Shown here: positions 37,024 through 45,830 of the stretch, one piece after another | Position numbering within the stretch: the stretch's first letter is position 1 | Layout of the letters: each line of letters opens with the position of its first letter | Assembly (NCBI RefSeq): GCF_027627475.1 | Contig: NZ_CP115484.1 | Coordinates: 3,146,001-3,210,000, forward strand | DNA length: 64,000 nt | Direction of reading: 5' to 3' | From: Paenibacillus sp. SYP-B4298 | GTDB taxonomy: Bacteria > Bacillota > Bacilli > Paenibacillales > Paenibacillaceae | The notes under the pieces: model-generated | What the model was told of the DNA's origin: nothing | The model's input: only the letters and a program-made list of their open reading frames with translations | Databases searched by the model: none | Position numbers and translations under genes: made by a program

Positions 37024-37959
37024 TTACCCTTTTACCGCGCCAATCGTCAAGCCTTGTACGAAGTAGCGCTGCACGAACGGGTACGCCAGCAAGATCGGCC
37101 CTGTTGCAACGATCGTCATCGCCATCTTCAAGCTCTCGGTCGGGATGTTCATCGTCACCACGGCACCCGAGCTGATCATGGCCCGGCGCATGCCGTCCAT
37201 ATTGCCCAGCATCTTGTACAGATAGTATTGCAGCGGCATCAGTTGATCCTTGCTGATGAACAGGAGCGCATGATACCAGTCATTCCAGTAGGCGAGCGTA
37301 ATGAACAATCCGATCGTCGCCAGCGCCGGCTTGGACAGCGGCAGCATCAACTGTAAGAAGATGCGGAAGTCGCCCGCTCCGTCAATCTTGGCTGATTCGG
37401 TGATCGCCTCGGGAATGCTGCTCATGAACGATTTCATGACGATAATATAGAATACATTCAGCAGCATCGGCACGATCAGCGCGAACAGGGTATCATTCAT
37501 TTTGAGCGAGTTAATGAGCAAGTACCAGGGCACCAGGCCGCCGTTGAACAGCGTGGTGAAGAAAAAGTAGAATGAAAAATGGTTGCGCCACTTGAAATCC
37601 TTGCGCTGGAGCACATAGGCGGTCATCGCTGTCAGGAACAGTCCCAGCAGTGTGCCGAGCGCCGTAACGGCAATGGTGACGCCGTAGGCCTTGAGCATCT
37701 GCGCCGGATATTTGAACAGCATCTCATAGGCATGGAATGAAATCTCGCTCGGAATCAGTTGGAAGCCGTCCTCGATAATTTTGGATTCCTCGGTCATCGA
37801 GGATGATACGATCAGCAGAAATGGTATGATGCACAGAATAGCCAGCACACTTATGAATACATAGCCAATGATGTTCAGCGCCAGACGATCCGAATGCTTG
37901 ATGCCTGTGCCCGCTGACGGTTGTCCCGGCTTGCCGCCGGAGGTTGCGATAGCGCTCAT
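37024..37959 (-). CDS. ABC transporter permease (LplC type)
   Basis: 311 aa, six membrane helices after a polar N-terminus of about 30 residues, and EAA-type loop ESAKIDGAGDFRIFLQLMLP. The C-terminus PFVQRYFVQGLTIGAVKG is typical of LplC/YtcP permeases. Starts 21 bp after the partner permease gene. Confidence 0.9.
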   Translation of the reverse strand: MSAIATSGGKPGQPSAGTGIKHSDRLALNIIGYVFISVLAILCIIPFLLIVSSSMTEESKIIEDGFQLIPSEISFHAYEMLFKYPAQMLKAYGVTIAVTALGTLLGLFLTAMTAYVLQRKDFKWRNHFSFYFFFTTLFNGGLVPWYLLINSLKMNDTLFALIVPMLLNVFYIIVMKSFMSSIPEAITESAKIDGAGDFRIFLQLMLPLSKPALATIGLFITLAYWNDWYHALLFISKDQLMPLQYYLYKMLGNMDGMRRAMISSGAVVTMNIPTESLKMAMTIVATGPILLAYPFVQRYFVQGLTIGAVKG

Positions 37960-37980
37960 CGTTGTCCCTCCCTCAATGAA

Positions 37981-38901
37981 TTAGAATAGTGCACGATCCT
38001 TGTCGTATTTGCGTACAGCATAGTTGGCGAGCATGATGGTCGCAAATCCGAGCAGGGATTGGTACAATCCTGCAGCCGCCGGCAAGCCGATCTCTCTGCT
38101 GGTCGTCAAGGAGCGGAAGACGAAGGTGTCGATGACATCTGTGTACGAGAACAGCAGCCCGTTATTTCCAACCATGTTGTAGAACATTCCGAAGTCGCCT
38201 CTGAAGATATTGCCGACGGCCAGCAGCACCAGAATAATCATCGTCGGCATCAGGTTAGGCAATGTAATATGCCAGATGCGCTGGAAGACATTCGCGCCAT
38301 CGATCTCCGCCGCCTCGTACATCTCGTTGTCGATGCCCGTGATTGCGGCCAGATACATGATGGAGCCGTAGCCTAGCGCCTTCCAGGCCGATACGAGCAC
38401 CAGGATGAAGGGCCAGTACGCAGGCGTGTTATAAATATCGATACGCTCAAGGCCGATAGCGGTCAGCATCACGTTGAGTGTGCCTACATCATAGTTCAGC
38501 AGGTTGTAGGCAATCGCGCCGACGACAACCCAGGAGATGAAGTAGGGCAGAAACATGACGGACTGGGCGAACTTGCGAAACCATTTGCCTACCGCTTCGA
38601 ACAGCAGGATCGCCGCAGCAACCTGGAGCACATTATTCACCACGATGAAGGCAATATTGTACAGCGCCGTATTGCGTGTCACCATCCAGGCATTGCCGGA
38701 GTCGAAGAAGAACTTGAAGTTGTCGAGCCCGTTCCACGGACTTCCGAAGATGCCGCCGGAGTAATTATAGTTTTTGAATGCCAGCACGATGCCTGCCATC
38801 GGTACATAGGCGAACAGCAGGAAGAACAGAACTGCGGGCGCCAGCATCAGCAACAGGGTACGGTATTTTTTCACATCGTTCCAAAACCCGTGTCGATTCA
38901 T
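37981..38901 (-). CDS. ABC transporter permease (LplB type)
   Basis: 306 aa from the ATG at 38901 (AAGGAG upstream); the frame continues to 38985 but that extension is the 5' leader. Six helices, EAA loop EAAEIDGANVFQRIWHITLP, and the LplB/YtcP-type start in which a lysine-rich helix precedes the first membrane span. First gene of the transporter part of the locus. Confidence 0.9.
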   Translation of the reverse strand: MNRHGFWNDVKKYRTLLLMLAPAVLFFLLFAYVPMAGIVLAFKNYNYSGGIFGSPWNGLDNFKFFFDSGNAWMVTRNTALYNIAFIVVNNVLQVAAAILLFEAVGKWFRKFAQSVMFLPYFISWVVVGAIAYNLLNYDVGTLNVMLTAIGLERIDIYNTPAYWPFILVLVSAWKALGYGSIMYLAAITGIDNEMYEAAEIDGANVFQRIWHITLPNLMPTMIILVLLAVGNIFRGDFGMFYNMVGNNGLLFSYTDVIDTFVFRSLTTSREIGLPAAAGLYQSLLGFATIMLANYAVRKYDKDRALF

Positions 38902-38943
38902 AAGGGATTCTCCTTCCGAAAGCTCTCTATCGAATGTACTCTT

Positions 38944-38972
38944 ATTATATCGAGCCCTCCTTGCATCCAAAA
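38944..38972 (-). promoter_or_regulatory. Candidate promoter of the transporter-galactosidase genes
   Basis: Perfect TATAAT (38949-38944) with a poor -35 TTTTGG at 17 nt. A weak -35 fits a promoter needing activation by the adjacent YesN-type regulator. Confidence 0.45.
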
Positions 38973-39050
38973 TGAAGGCAATCAACTAAAACTAATACAA
39001 AAACTACGATCGTTGATTTGTGATTAGCTATAGCAGCAGCCCCTTAATAG

Positions 39051-39082
39051 AAAAGGCCCATTCCTTGAACGGAAATGAGCCT
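39051..39082 (-). terminator. Terminator of the kinase/regulator genes
   Basis: Stem AGGCTCATTTCC/GGAATGGGCCT with a 5-nt loop and TTTTCTATT tail on the minus strand, 12 nt past the regulator stop. Confidence 0.75.
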
Positions 39083-39093
39083 GATCTTGGGTG

Positions 39094-40653
39094 CTAGATT
39101 TTATGTTTCTTGCGGTATTCTCCTGGGGTCATGCCGATCGATTGCTTGAACTGGCGGTTGAAATACAGGATGTTCTTGTACCCGACACGCTCGGCAATCT
39201 CATACACCTTGAGCGTCGGATCAGCGAGCAACTGGCAGACGCGCTGCATCCGCTTCTCGGTCAGATAGTCGCTGAACAGCGTGCCGGTCTCCTCCTTGAA
39301 CAAGGTGCCAAGATAATTGGGCGTAAAGTCGAAATGAGCGGCAACCTCCTTGAGCGTGATCTTATGCTCCAGGTTGCTGTCGATATAGCTGCCGATCTCC
39401 TCCACCAGCCTCCGCTTCTGCTTGGCCCGCTTCGTATAGATCAGCTCGGATAGCTCGAAGAATCGCCTCCTTAGCCACGACAAGATGTCATCCATCGTCT
39501 CGTACTGGAACAGCATCGCTGGCTGGCGAGACTCCCAGCGCAGCAGCTCGTACAGATTCTCGTTATGCTGGAGCAAGTCCGCATGCAGCTTGGAGGTAAT
39601 CCGAATGATGAGGTCATACAGCTCATTCTTGCTCGTAATTGCCCCGTTGCGGCTAAATAAAGCGACAAGACAATCGTCGACGGTGACCAGATCATAGTCA
39701 AGGATCGCCGTGAGCATCTTGCTGACTACAGCCTCCAGATTGGGCGGCAGCGTCTCCTGCGTCTCTGCGCTGCTGCCGTTGCGCAGCAGTCGGCTCTTGC
39801 CAAGCAGCCACTTCGCGCCGAGCGCGGCGTCCGCCTGATGGTAGGATTCTTGCAGTTCAGCCATATCATTCGCCAGTTGGCCTACGCCAACCGTAATCGT
39901 GACAGGCAATTCCTCCTGCACCTTGGCGATCAGGCGGCCTAGCTGCTCCTCCAGCTTGTCCTGCGGCGAAGCCGACAGCAGCACGAATCGCGCCCCTTGC
40001 TCTGCCGCCAGCAGCCAGGCGCCGCTGCTCTCGGCAAGCTGCGAGATCGTCTCCGACAGCCGGGTCATGACCGGGCGGCGCTGCTCCTCCGCGAGCTTCC
40101 AGTCCACATCGTCCATCTCTACGATGACCGCCGCGCTCCCCTGCTGCAGAAGCGGGGTCAAATATTCACGAATATGCTGCTCCAGTGTCTCCGCCTGGAG
40201 CGAATGCTGGAACCAGCGCAGCAGCAGCTCCTGCTGTACAAGCGACAGCGCCTCCTCCATCGTCCGGTTCTGCTCCTGCTCCTGCCTTACCTTGTCGCAT
40301 AGCGATTGCAGCATCGCATATAGCTCCGTATTGTCTACAGGCTTGAGCAGATAACCCGATGCGCCAAGCTGGAGCGCTTCCTTCGCATAGTGAAAGTCCT
40401 CATGCCCGCTAATAAACGCCACATGCACCTTCGGATTCCCTTCCTTGGCCTTGCGCACGAACTCGATGCCGCTCATTATCGGCATACGAATATCAGATAA
40501 TATAATATCAATCTGCTGCTCCTGCATCAACTCCAGCGCGCGAAATCCGCTATTTGCTGTTCCCACATAGGAGAGCGGCAAGCCGCTGCCCGCCACACGC
40601 CGCCGCAGCCACTCCAGATCGATCGCTTCATCATCTACCAGCAGTACCCTCAT
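39094..40653 (-). CDS. YesN-type response regulator (REC plus AraC HTH)
   Basis: 519 aa. Receiver with D54 in ILSDIRMPIM and the LLKPVD lysine near residue 105; a coiled middle part with GVGQLANDMAELQ-type degenerate GGDEF-like signature seen in this family; C-terminal AraC HTH pair with VGYKNILYFNRQFKQSIGMT. GGGAGGG lies upstream of the ATG, right at the edge of the inserted palindromic element. Probable activator of the operon starting at 38901. Confidence 0.9.
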   Translation of the reverse strand: MRVLLVDDEAIDLEWLRRRVAGSGLPLSYVGTANSGFRALELMQEQQIDIILSDIRMPIMSGIEFVRKAKEGNPKVHVAFISGHEDFHYAKEALQLGASGYLLKPVDNTELYAMLQSLCDKVRQEQEQNRTMEEALSLVQQELLLRWFQHSLQAETLEQHIREYLTPLLQQGSAAVIVEMDDVDWKLAEEQRRPVMTRLSETISQLAESSGAWLLAAEQGARFVLLSASPQDKLEEQLGRLIAKVQEELPVTITVGVGQLANDMAELQESYHQADAALGAKWLLGKSRLLRNGSSAETQETLPPNLEAVVSKMLTAILDYDLVTVDDCLVALFSRNGAITSKNELYDLIIRITSKLHADLLQHNENLYELLRWESRQPAMLFQYETMDDILSWLRRRFFELSELIYTKRAKQKRRLVEEIGSYIDSNLEHKITLKEVAAHFDFTPNYLGTLFKEETGTLFSDYLTEKRMQRVCQLLADPTLKVYEIAERVGYKNILYFNRQFKQSIGMTPGEYRKKHKI

Positions 40654-40667
40654 CTCATCTTCCCTCC

Positions 40668-40834
40668 CTAGGGTGTGTCTTCAAACCCGCTCAAGGGCAT
40701 CGTTCACCGCCTTTTCGCCCCGTGCTGCGTTACGTTCTCTTGACGTACCCCCGGTACGCCTGCGAGAACGTGCCTTGCCCGGAACGAAACTCCGACGAAA
40801 TCTGCTCCCGTCGGAGTTTGAAGACACACCCTAG
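40668..40834. mobile_element. MITE-like palindromic element, copy 1
   Basis: 167 bp bounded by perfect 19-bp inverted repeats CTAGGGTGTGTCTTCAAAC. Inside are further palindromes (AAACTCCGAC/GTCGGAGTTT and ACGTTCTC/GAGAACGT around GTACCCCCGGTAC) and no coding capacity. A related core, sharing GGGGTACGTCAAGA and GGGGCGAAAAGGCGG, recurs at 58570-58649. It sits exactly between kinase and regulator genes: its CTAG edge supplies the kinase TAG stop. The YTAR-like CTAG edge is compatible with mobilisation by an IS5-group transposase, which is inference. Confidence 0.75.
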
Positions 40835-42591
40835 CGCAGCCGGGCCGGATACCAGGCTGCAGCTTGCTCGTGCTCCGCCTCATCGACAGGGTCATCTGCC
40901 GCCGGAAGGCGGATAACCACGGTCGTTCCGCCGCCATACACGCTCCCGATCCGAATGCCGTAGCTGTCGCCGTAACGCAGCTTGATGCGCTCGTCGACAT
41001 TTTTGATGCCATAGCTGGCGGTCTGACTCGGCCCCGCGAGCAGTCGCTCGGCTAACCCGCGCTTCATGCCGACACCGGTGTCGATGACCTTCACCTCAAT
41101 GGCGCCATCCCGAATCGCCGCGGACAGCGAGATGGCGATATGATCGCCGTACCAGGCGTGCTTGAATATATTCTCGACAAAGGGCTGCACAATTAGCTTC
41201 ATCACCTTGAACTCATTGAGCCGAGGATCAATATTCATGTACACTGAGAAGGAGTCGGCATACTTGATCCGCTGAATGTCCAGGTAAGCCTCGACCTGCT
41301 CCATCTCCTTGGCAAACGGGATGAATACTTGCCCGTTATTCAGCGAGAGGCGGTAGAACTTCGCCAGCCCGCTCACCATGCCCGTCACCTTGTCCGCCTC
41401 TCCGAGATTGGCGAGGCTGCTGATCGTCGATAACGTGTTGTATAGGAAATGCGGATTAATCTGCGCCTGCAGCGCCTCCAGCTCGGCCTGCTTGCGCTGA
41501 ATCCCCTGTACATAGACGCTGCTGATCAGCTCCTGAATATTGGCCGCCATCGTGTTATAGGCTTCCGCAATCTGCACAAATTCATCACTTCCGCCAAAGC
41601 GCAGCCGTTTCTGAAAGTTGTCCTCCTGGAACGAGCGGAGGAAGGTAACGATACGGCGCATCTTGCGGCCTGACAGGCGTGCAACGAGCAGCCCGATCGC
41701 GGTCATGACCAGAAAGCTGACGGCGCACACCGCAAAGATCGAGCCGCGCAGCCGCTCCGCATCCTTCGACAGGTAAGCATGAGGCACCAGACCTTCAATC
41801 GTAAATTCGGTGCCCGGAACCTCCTCTTGCAGCACCAGATAACCCGCTTGTTCCGGGCTGTCCGGCACATCCTCGCCAATCTCGTAGAATACTTCGTCGG
41901 TCGCGCTCCGCAGCAGACGCAGCGCCACGCCATGCTCCACCGGGAAGGTATTGAAATCCCCCAGCAGATCGTCAAGACGGGTCGTAATGCGCAAATACCC
42001 GATTGGGGTCGTATAGTCATTGTAGGAAACCAGCTTGCGAATATAGGAGATGTTGTCCAGGCTCTGATCCGTCTCCACCTGCAGCCAGACACGGTCAAGG
42101 CCGGATTGCAGCAGTTGTCTGTACCAGGGCTGTGTCTCAATCTCGGCAAACGGCAGCACATAATAATCGCTGTCCTTGATCTCCTTGCCCATATCATCGC
42201 CCGTAATATAGTTGATCTGGGTGTTCGTGGCATAGACGACCAGCCGGATGCTGTTGCCATACAGCTTGAGCGGGGCCTGCATGAGCGGCATGATCTCATC
42301 GATCATCGTCAAATAATTGGCGAACAAGTCTCCCTGCTTTTGCAGCGCCCGCTGGAAGGTCGTACTGCCAAAAAATGAATCCGACATGCGGTGAATCTCG
42401 TCGAGCTGGTATTTCAGATTGTTGCGCGTCTGCTCCATTGCCGTGCGAATGTTGGTCTCGGCCATCTCGGTACGCGAGGAGACAAGCATCGTGTAGGAGA
42501 TATAGCCAATCGTGACATCCGTCAGCAGCACGAGCAATAGATATGGAACCATCATTTTATACGTAAACGGAATAAACCGCCTGCTGTTCAT
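40831..42591 (-). CDS. YesM-type sensor histidine kinase
   Basis: 586 aa. Membrane helices at about 14-36 and 283-307 around an extracellular Cache-like domain; HAMP; QAQINPHFLYNTLS with the phospho-acceptor His; HATPase with DTGVGM and YGIKNVDERIKLRYG. Its TAG stop is formed by the CTAG end of the palindromic element that separates it from its regulator gene by 177 bp, an unusually long gap for such pairs. Confidence 0.9.
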   Translation of the reverse strand: MNSRRFIPFTYKMMVPYLLLVLLTDVTIGYISYTMLVSSRTEMAETNIRTAMEQTRNNLKYQLDEIHRMSDSFFGSTTFQRALQKQGDLFANYLTMIDEIMPLMQAPLKLYGNSIRLVVYATNTQINYITGDDMGKEIKDSDYYVLPFAEIETQPWYRQLLQSGLDRVWLQVETDQSLDNISYIRKLVSYNDYTTPIGYLRITTRLDDLLGDFNTFPVEHGVALRLLRSATDEVFYEIGEDVPDSPEQAGYLVLQEEVPGTEFTIEGLVPHAYLSKDAERLRGSIFAVCAVSFLVMTAIGLLVARLSGRKMRRIVTFLRSFQEDNFQKRLRFGGSDEFVQIAEAYNTMAANIQELISSVYVQGIQRKQAELEALQAQINPHFLYNTLSTISSLANLGEADKVTGMVSGLAKFYRLSLNNGQVFIPFAKEMEQVEAYLDIQRIKYADSFSVYMNIDPRLNEFKVMKLIVQPFVENIFKHAWYGDHIAISLSAAIRDGAIEVKVIDTGVGMKRGLAERLLAGPSQTASYGIKNVDERIKLRYGDSYGIRIGSVYGGGTTVVIRLPAADDPVDEAEHEQAAAWYPARLR

Positions 42592-42662
42592 CGTTCCCTG
42601 TCCTCGCTTTCATCACGCAGCAGCGCACATTCGAGTATGAAGGTATGATATACGAACTTGAG

Positions 42663-42701
42663 GGAAAAAGAAATAGCCCAAACGGCCAATGGCCGCTTGG
42701 G
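42663..42701 (-). terminator. Terminator of the secreted-protein gene
   Basis: Stem CCCAAGCGGCC/GGCCGTTTGGG with loop ATT and tail CTATTTCTTTTT on the minus strand, about 40 nt past the stop at 42740. Confidence 0.88.
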
Positions 42702-42739
42702 AGGGTGGCAAGCGCGATACAAATGAAGCAGTGGCCTGC

Positions 42740-44179
42740 TTATTTCAGCTTGAATTTTAAGATTTCGCTATCGGTGAGCAGCTTGCCGCTCTGGTCGAAT
42801 TGCAGCAACTGCCACGATTGGTTCTTCCCTGACCCGACCTGCTTCAGGATCGCATAGCCTCCCTTAATGTTGTATTGAAGGTTGCTATAGCCATAATTCC
42901 GATCGGCCTCGCTCCAGGTGCCCATCGCTTTCAGATAGTTCTTGTGGTCCAGGAAATCATCATGATAGTCCCAATCGAAACCGAAGCTGACAAATTCAGC
43001 ATAATAGATGCCCTTGCCCAGCTCGTAGAGGGCGGTAACCTGAGGCGAATAGGTGAGCGGGTCACCGCCCATCTCGAAGTCCAGCATGTAGTAATAGCCA
43101 TCCTTATATTTCAACCATTCATAATCCTTGGCCGGGATCGTGGTGCCTAGCAGCTTCTGTGTCCATTGATCCACCGTGCTCTTGGCATACGGATAGTACA
43201 TGAACCCATTGGAATCTGTAATCGGCTCTACCTTGCTTGCGGGTTCAAACTCGATGTAATGGTTGAAGCGACTCATGACCAGAAACTTGGCAATCTGGGC
43301 ATTGGTGTAGCTCTTGTTATACGTGATCGGGTTAGACGCATTAAATTGGTACAGGAAGGCTGTCAACGCGCTCTTGTCTGCCGCCGGCAGGGCACTGTAT
43401 ACATTCTTGAACGAAGCGGCATGCGCGCCCGCTCTCAGCTTCAGTACGAGATCATACAATCTCTTGGCATTTCCTGAGGGATGAAGGCACAGCATCTTAT
43501 AGCCGGCATCGCTAGTCAGAATATTCTTTCTCTTGCCGTAATTATAAGCGCCTAATTTATTGTCGAAGGCTTTGGCGGATAGTTTCTTGGAGCTGCCCTT
43601 GACCTCCTGCGAGTAGGAGGTTGTTTCCTTGCCATCTTCGTATTCCCGGGCAATCAGGAACAGCGTCTCCTTCTCCTTCATCGTCCGATTCTCCATCGTA
43701 TAGAACGTATAGGAGGAGGACATCTCATAAACTTCGCCTTCCGGCAAGCTTAACCCCCTGCCATACCTTGAGGTGTGGATTATAGCAGCACCTGAGCTTG
43801 TTGTGGCGAGGGATACGCCTAGATCCCCCACTCTGCCTCCCTGAAGATCATCCTTGTAGGAATGAATCTTGCGTGCTTTGCCGTCGATGTAGCTCCACAC
43901 CTCCTCCACATGCTGTTCTTTCTCAAAATAGAATAGGAACAATTCCTGCAAGCCGTCCTTATTGAAATCAACCAGCTCGGCATAGGCCACGCCTTCCTCA
44001 TCCATCTCCTCGCTCAACACGACGCCAATACGCTCAATGAGCGAGGTCACCACCTTATCATACGCTTGCATAGCGGCTCGATTCGCCGTCTCCGATCCTC
44101 CCGCGGCTGCTGCCGGAAATGCCCCTGTGAGCAGCATCGCTGCTGCCAACAAGCCCCCCAGCCATCTCTTGATGAACAT
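42740..44179 (-). CDS. Secreted protein of unknown function with a calcium-loop-like motif
   Basis: 479 aa from the ATG at 44179 (GGGAG 10 nt upstream). Cleavable signal peptide ending near AAAAG (residues 23-27). DFNKDGLQEL at 71-80 has the D-x-N-x-D-G spacing of an EF-hand or dockerin-like calcium loop, common in secreted Firmicute proteins. The rest has alternating aromatic-rich beta segments; no enzyme motif is recognised. Monocistronic, with a terminator after it and an 18-bp palindrome in its leader. Confidence 0.75.
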   Translation of the reverse strand: MFIKRWLGGLLAAAMLLTGAFPAAAAGGSETANRAAMQAYDKVVTSLIERIGVVLSEEMDEEGVAYAELVDFNKDGLQELFLFYFEKEQHVEEVWSYIDGKARKIHSYKDDLQGGRVGDLGVSLATTSSGAAIIHTSRYGRGLSLPEGEVYEMSSSYTFYTMENRTMKEKETLFLIAREYEDGKETTSYSQEVKGSSKKLSAKAFDNKLGAYNYGKRKNILTSDAGYKMLCLHPSGNAKRLYDLVLKLRAGAHAASFKNVYSALPAADKSALTAFLYQFNASNPITYNKSYTNAQIAKFLVMSRFNHYIEFEPASKVEPITDSNGFMYYPYAKSTVDQWTQKLLGTTIPAKDYEWLKYKDGYYYMLDFEMGGDPLTYSPQVTALYELGKGIYYAEFVSFGFDWDYHDDFLDHKNYLKAMGTWSEADRNYGYSNLQYNIKGGYAILKQVGSGKNQSWQLLQFDQSGKLLTDSEILKFKLK

Positions 44180-44197
44180 CTTGTTCAAGCTCCCTTC

Positions 44198-44215
44198 TAT
44201 CTGACTAATCAGATA
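44198..44215. promoter_or_regulatory. Palindrome in the leader of the secreted-protein gene
   Basis: TATCTGA-CTAA-TCAGATA, a perfect 7-4-7 inverted repeat about 20 nt upstream of the ATG, directly before the ribosome site. Looks like a repressor operator; the regulator is unknown. Confidence 0.45.
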
Positions 44216-44357
44216 TGTATCGTGTCGCAATCCAATATATCACATATGGCAGTATAATGTTGTGGATTATCGTACACATACAGCGGCATATTGTTGTACA
44301 TTCGCCTACCTGTCTCGCTGCAATTCGTGCAGATTGGGACGTATGGGAGCTACTATT

Positions 44358-44663
44358 TTATTTACGCTGCAAAACAGCAAAAATAATTAGCCAGACAGCC
44401 GCCAGCGGTAGTGCAGCTAATGAAAGCACACTTATTTTTATTTCCAGTATCTGATTGACGGTACTATAAATGACTGCAACTGCTAAACCCGCAAAGTAAA
44501 TCATCAAGGTGAGATGAGAAGCACGATAGCTATTAATTTTTGTTCGTTCATCGTATTGAACCCTTCCTTGTTTCTGACGGCTCTTATCTCGATAAGCAAA
44601 AAAGGCTAGAACAACAATCGTTAACAACGGGGCTAACCAAAACGGCATCTCTCCATTAAACAT
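44358..44663 (-). CDS. Small membrane protein paired with an XRE regulator
   Basis: 101 aa from the ATG at 44663, AGGAG at 8 nt; an ATG two codons earlier overlaps the upstream stop (TGATG). Three hydrophobic segments, near residues 9-25, 53-72 and 78-96, with a basic loop between the first two (RDKSRQKQGR, YDERTK). Resembles the small DUF2178-like membrane proteins encoded after compact Cro-type regulators. Function unknown. Lower G+C than the neighbours. Confidence 0.75.
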   Translation of the reverse strand: MFNGEMPFWLAPLLTIVVLAFFAYRDKSRQKQGRVQYDERTKINSYRASHLTLMIYFAGLAVAVIYSTVNQILEIKISVLSLAALPLAAVWLIIFAVLQRK

Positions 44664-44668
44664 TCGCA

Positions 44669-44866
44669 TCACTCCTGAATAGAAAATATGTGCTCAACAG
44701 GCTTTCCAAAAAAAGTGGCAATCTTCAATCCCAGCTCCAAACTTGGATTGTACTTATAGCCTTCAATGGCAATGATGGTTTGCCTCGTTACCTGCAGGGC
44801 GATTGCAAGCTCTTCTTGCGTAATGTTCCTCTCCTTACGCAATTCCCGAATAATGTTAATGACCAT
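44669..44866 (-). CDS. XRE-family HTH regulator, 65 aa
   Basis: A single Cro/CI-type helix-turn-helix: ELRKERNITQEELAIALQV then TRQTIIAIEGYKYNPSLEL, ending shortly after the fold, the usual size for this compact class. It overlaps the small membrane-protein gene by a few bases, so both are coupled. Six TTTACAT/ATGTAAA half-sites around its promoter suggest tight autoregulation. Confidence 0.88.
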   Translation of the reverse strand: MVINIIRELRKERNITQEELAIALQVTRQTIIAIEGYKYNPSLELGLKIATFFGKPVEHIFSIQE

Positions 44867-44881
44867 TGTCTCACCACCATA

Positions 44882-44956
44882 ATGTAACTAATGCTTTACA
44901 TTTATCATAGTTTACAATTTCTGAGATGTAAAGCTTTATTTACATAAAATATGTAA
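44882..44956. promoter_or_regulatory. Promoter with a cluster of ATGTAA half-sites
   Basis: Minus-strand TTTACA (44932-44927), 17-nt spacer, TATGAT (44909-44904). Within and around it are six copies of TTTACA(T) or its complement, at 44882, 44895, 44911, 44926, 44940 and 44951, with alternating orientation, as expected of a multi-dimer operator for the XRE regulator. Confidence 0.65.
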
Positions 44957-45089
44957 CCAAAGAGTTCTTGACCCGCCAACGTTTGAGCAGACATGTCCTC
45001 TGGCGGATCATATAAAGCAACGAACTTGCTCGTTTTCCAATAATATACAAGCTATATTTTCTATTGGTGCACAAACGCAAATCTTAGCG

Positions 45090-45626
45090 TCACCCGCCAT
45101 ACCGCTCGATGCACTCATACATCGGAGAGGCGTTCATATGGGTGCACATTAGCGAGAAGCTGCTCGCTTCCCATACCTCCAAGGTCGGCGCCGATGCCAG
45201 GAGCTCCCGATCAAAGGCCGCCTCGCCCCGCCAGCCTCGCGCCAATGTGATATGTGGCTTGTAGGGACGTTCTTCCGGCATAAAGCCAAGTGGTCGCGTA
45301 GCCTGCACGATGGACGCTTGCAGTGTGGATAGTCCTGCAGCGTCTCCGGTGATTCGCGACCAGAGAACACGGGGCGCATGCGGAAGCCCGAAGGTATCTG
45401 CCCCGTCCAGCGCGAGTTCCAAGCGCGGCATTACTACGGCGCGCAGCGCCTGCCGCAGCTTCGGCAGCAGCTCAGGCCGAAGCTCGCCCAGAAACTGCAA
45501 TGTAATATGGTAATCCTGCGGATGAACCCATTTGCGCATTGCGATTATCCCTTGGAGTCGTCCTGTCCATCGCTGCAACTGCTGTGCAGGCTGACCCTGT
45601 ACAGGAATGGCGACAAACATCCTCAT
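45090..45626 (-). CDS. thpR: RNA 2',3'-cyclic phosphodiesterase (LigT/ThpR family)
   Basis: 178 aa 2H phosphoesterase. The two catalytic HxTx motifs are present: HITL in DYHITLQFLGEL (about 39-50) and HITL in YKPHITLARG (about 122-131). Opens 2',3'-cyclic phosphates on RNA to 2'-phosphate. AAGGAG 10 nt before the ATG. Monocistronic. Confidence 0.9.
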   Translation of the reverse strand: MRMFVAIPVQGQPAQQLQRWTGRLQGIIAMRKWVHPQDYHITLQFLGELRPELLPKLRQALRAVVMPRLELALDGADTFGLPHAPRVLWSRITGDAAGLSTLQASIVQATRPLGFMPEERPYKPHITLARGWRGEAAFDRELLASAPTLEVWEASSFSLMCTHMNASPMYECIERYGG

Positions 45627-45755
45627 AACGTTTCGTCTCCTTCCATGCGTCGGATGATTAGCTCTAATTAACCTATATAATCTCCAAGCTCTAGTATGAT
45701 TATAGCTGACCTCTGAAGCCTGCAGCGAGGCTCGGCTTTCCTCGCCATCTTGTTA

Positions 45756-45805
45756 TTGCTCGCCCTCGCTCCCCTATGATATAATACTGACCGGACGTTC
45801 AGTAT
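45756..45805 (+). promoter_or_regulatory. tetR-family gene promoter and operator
   Basis: TTGCTC (45756-45761), 18-nt spacer, perfect TATAAT (45780-45785). A 22-bp palindrome ATACTGA-CCGGACG-TTCAGTAT (45784-45805) begins inside the -10 box and covers the start site, the position for autorepression. Confidence 0.8.
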
Positions 45806-45830
45806 ATAATGATCCGTCTGGGGGAATCTA

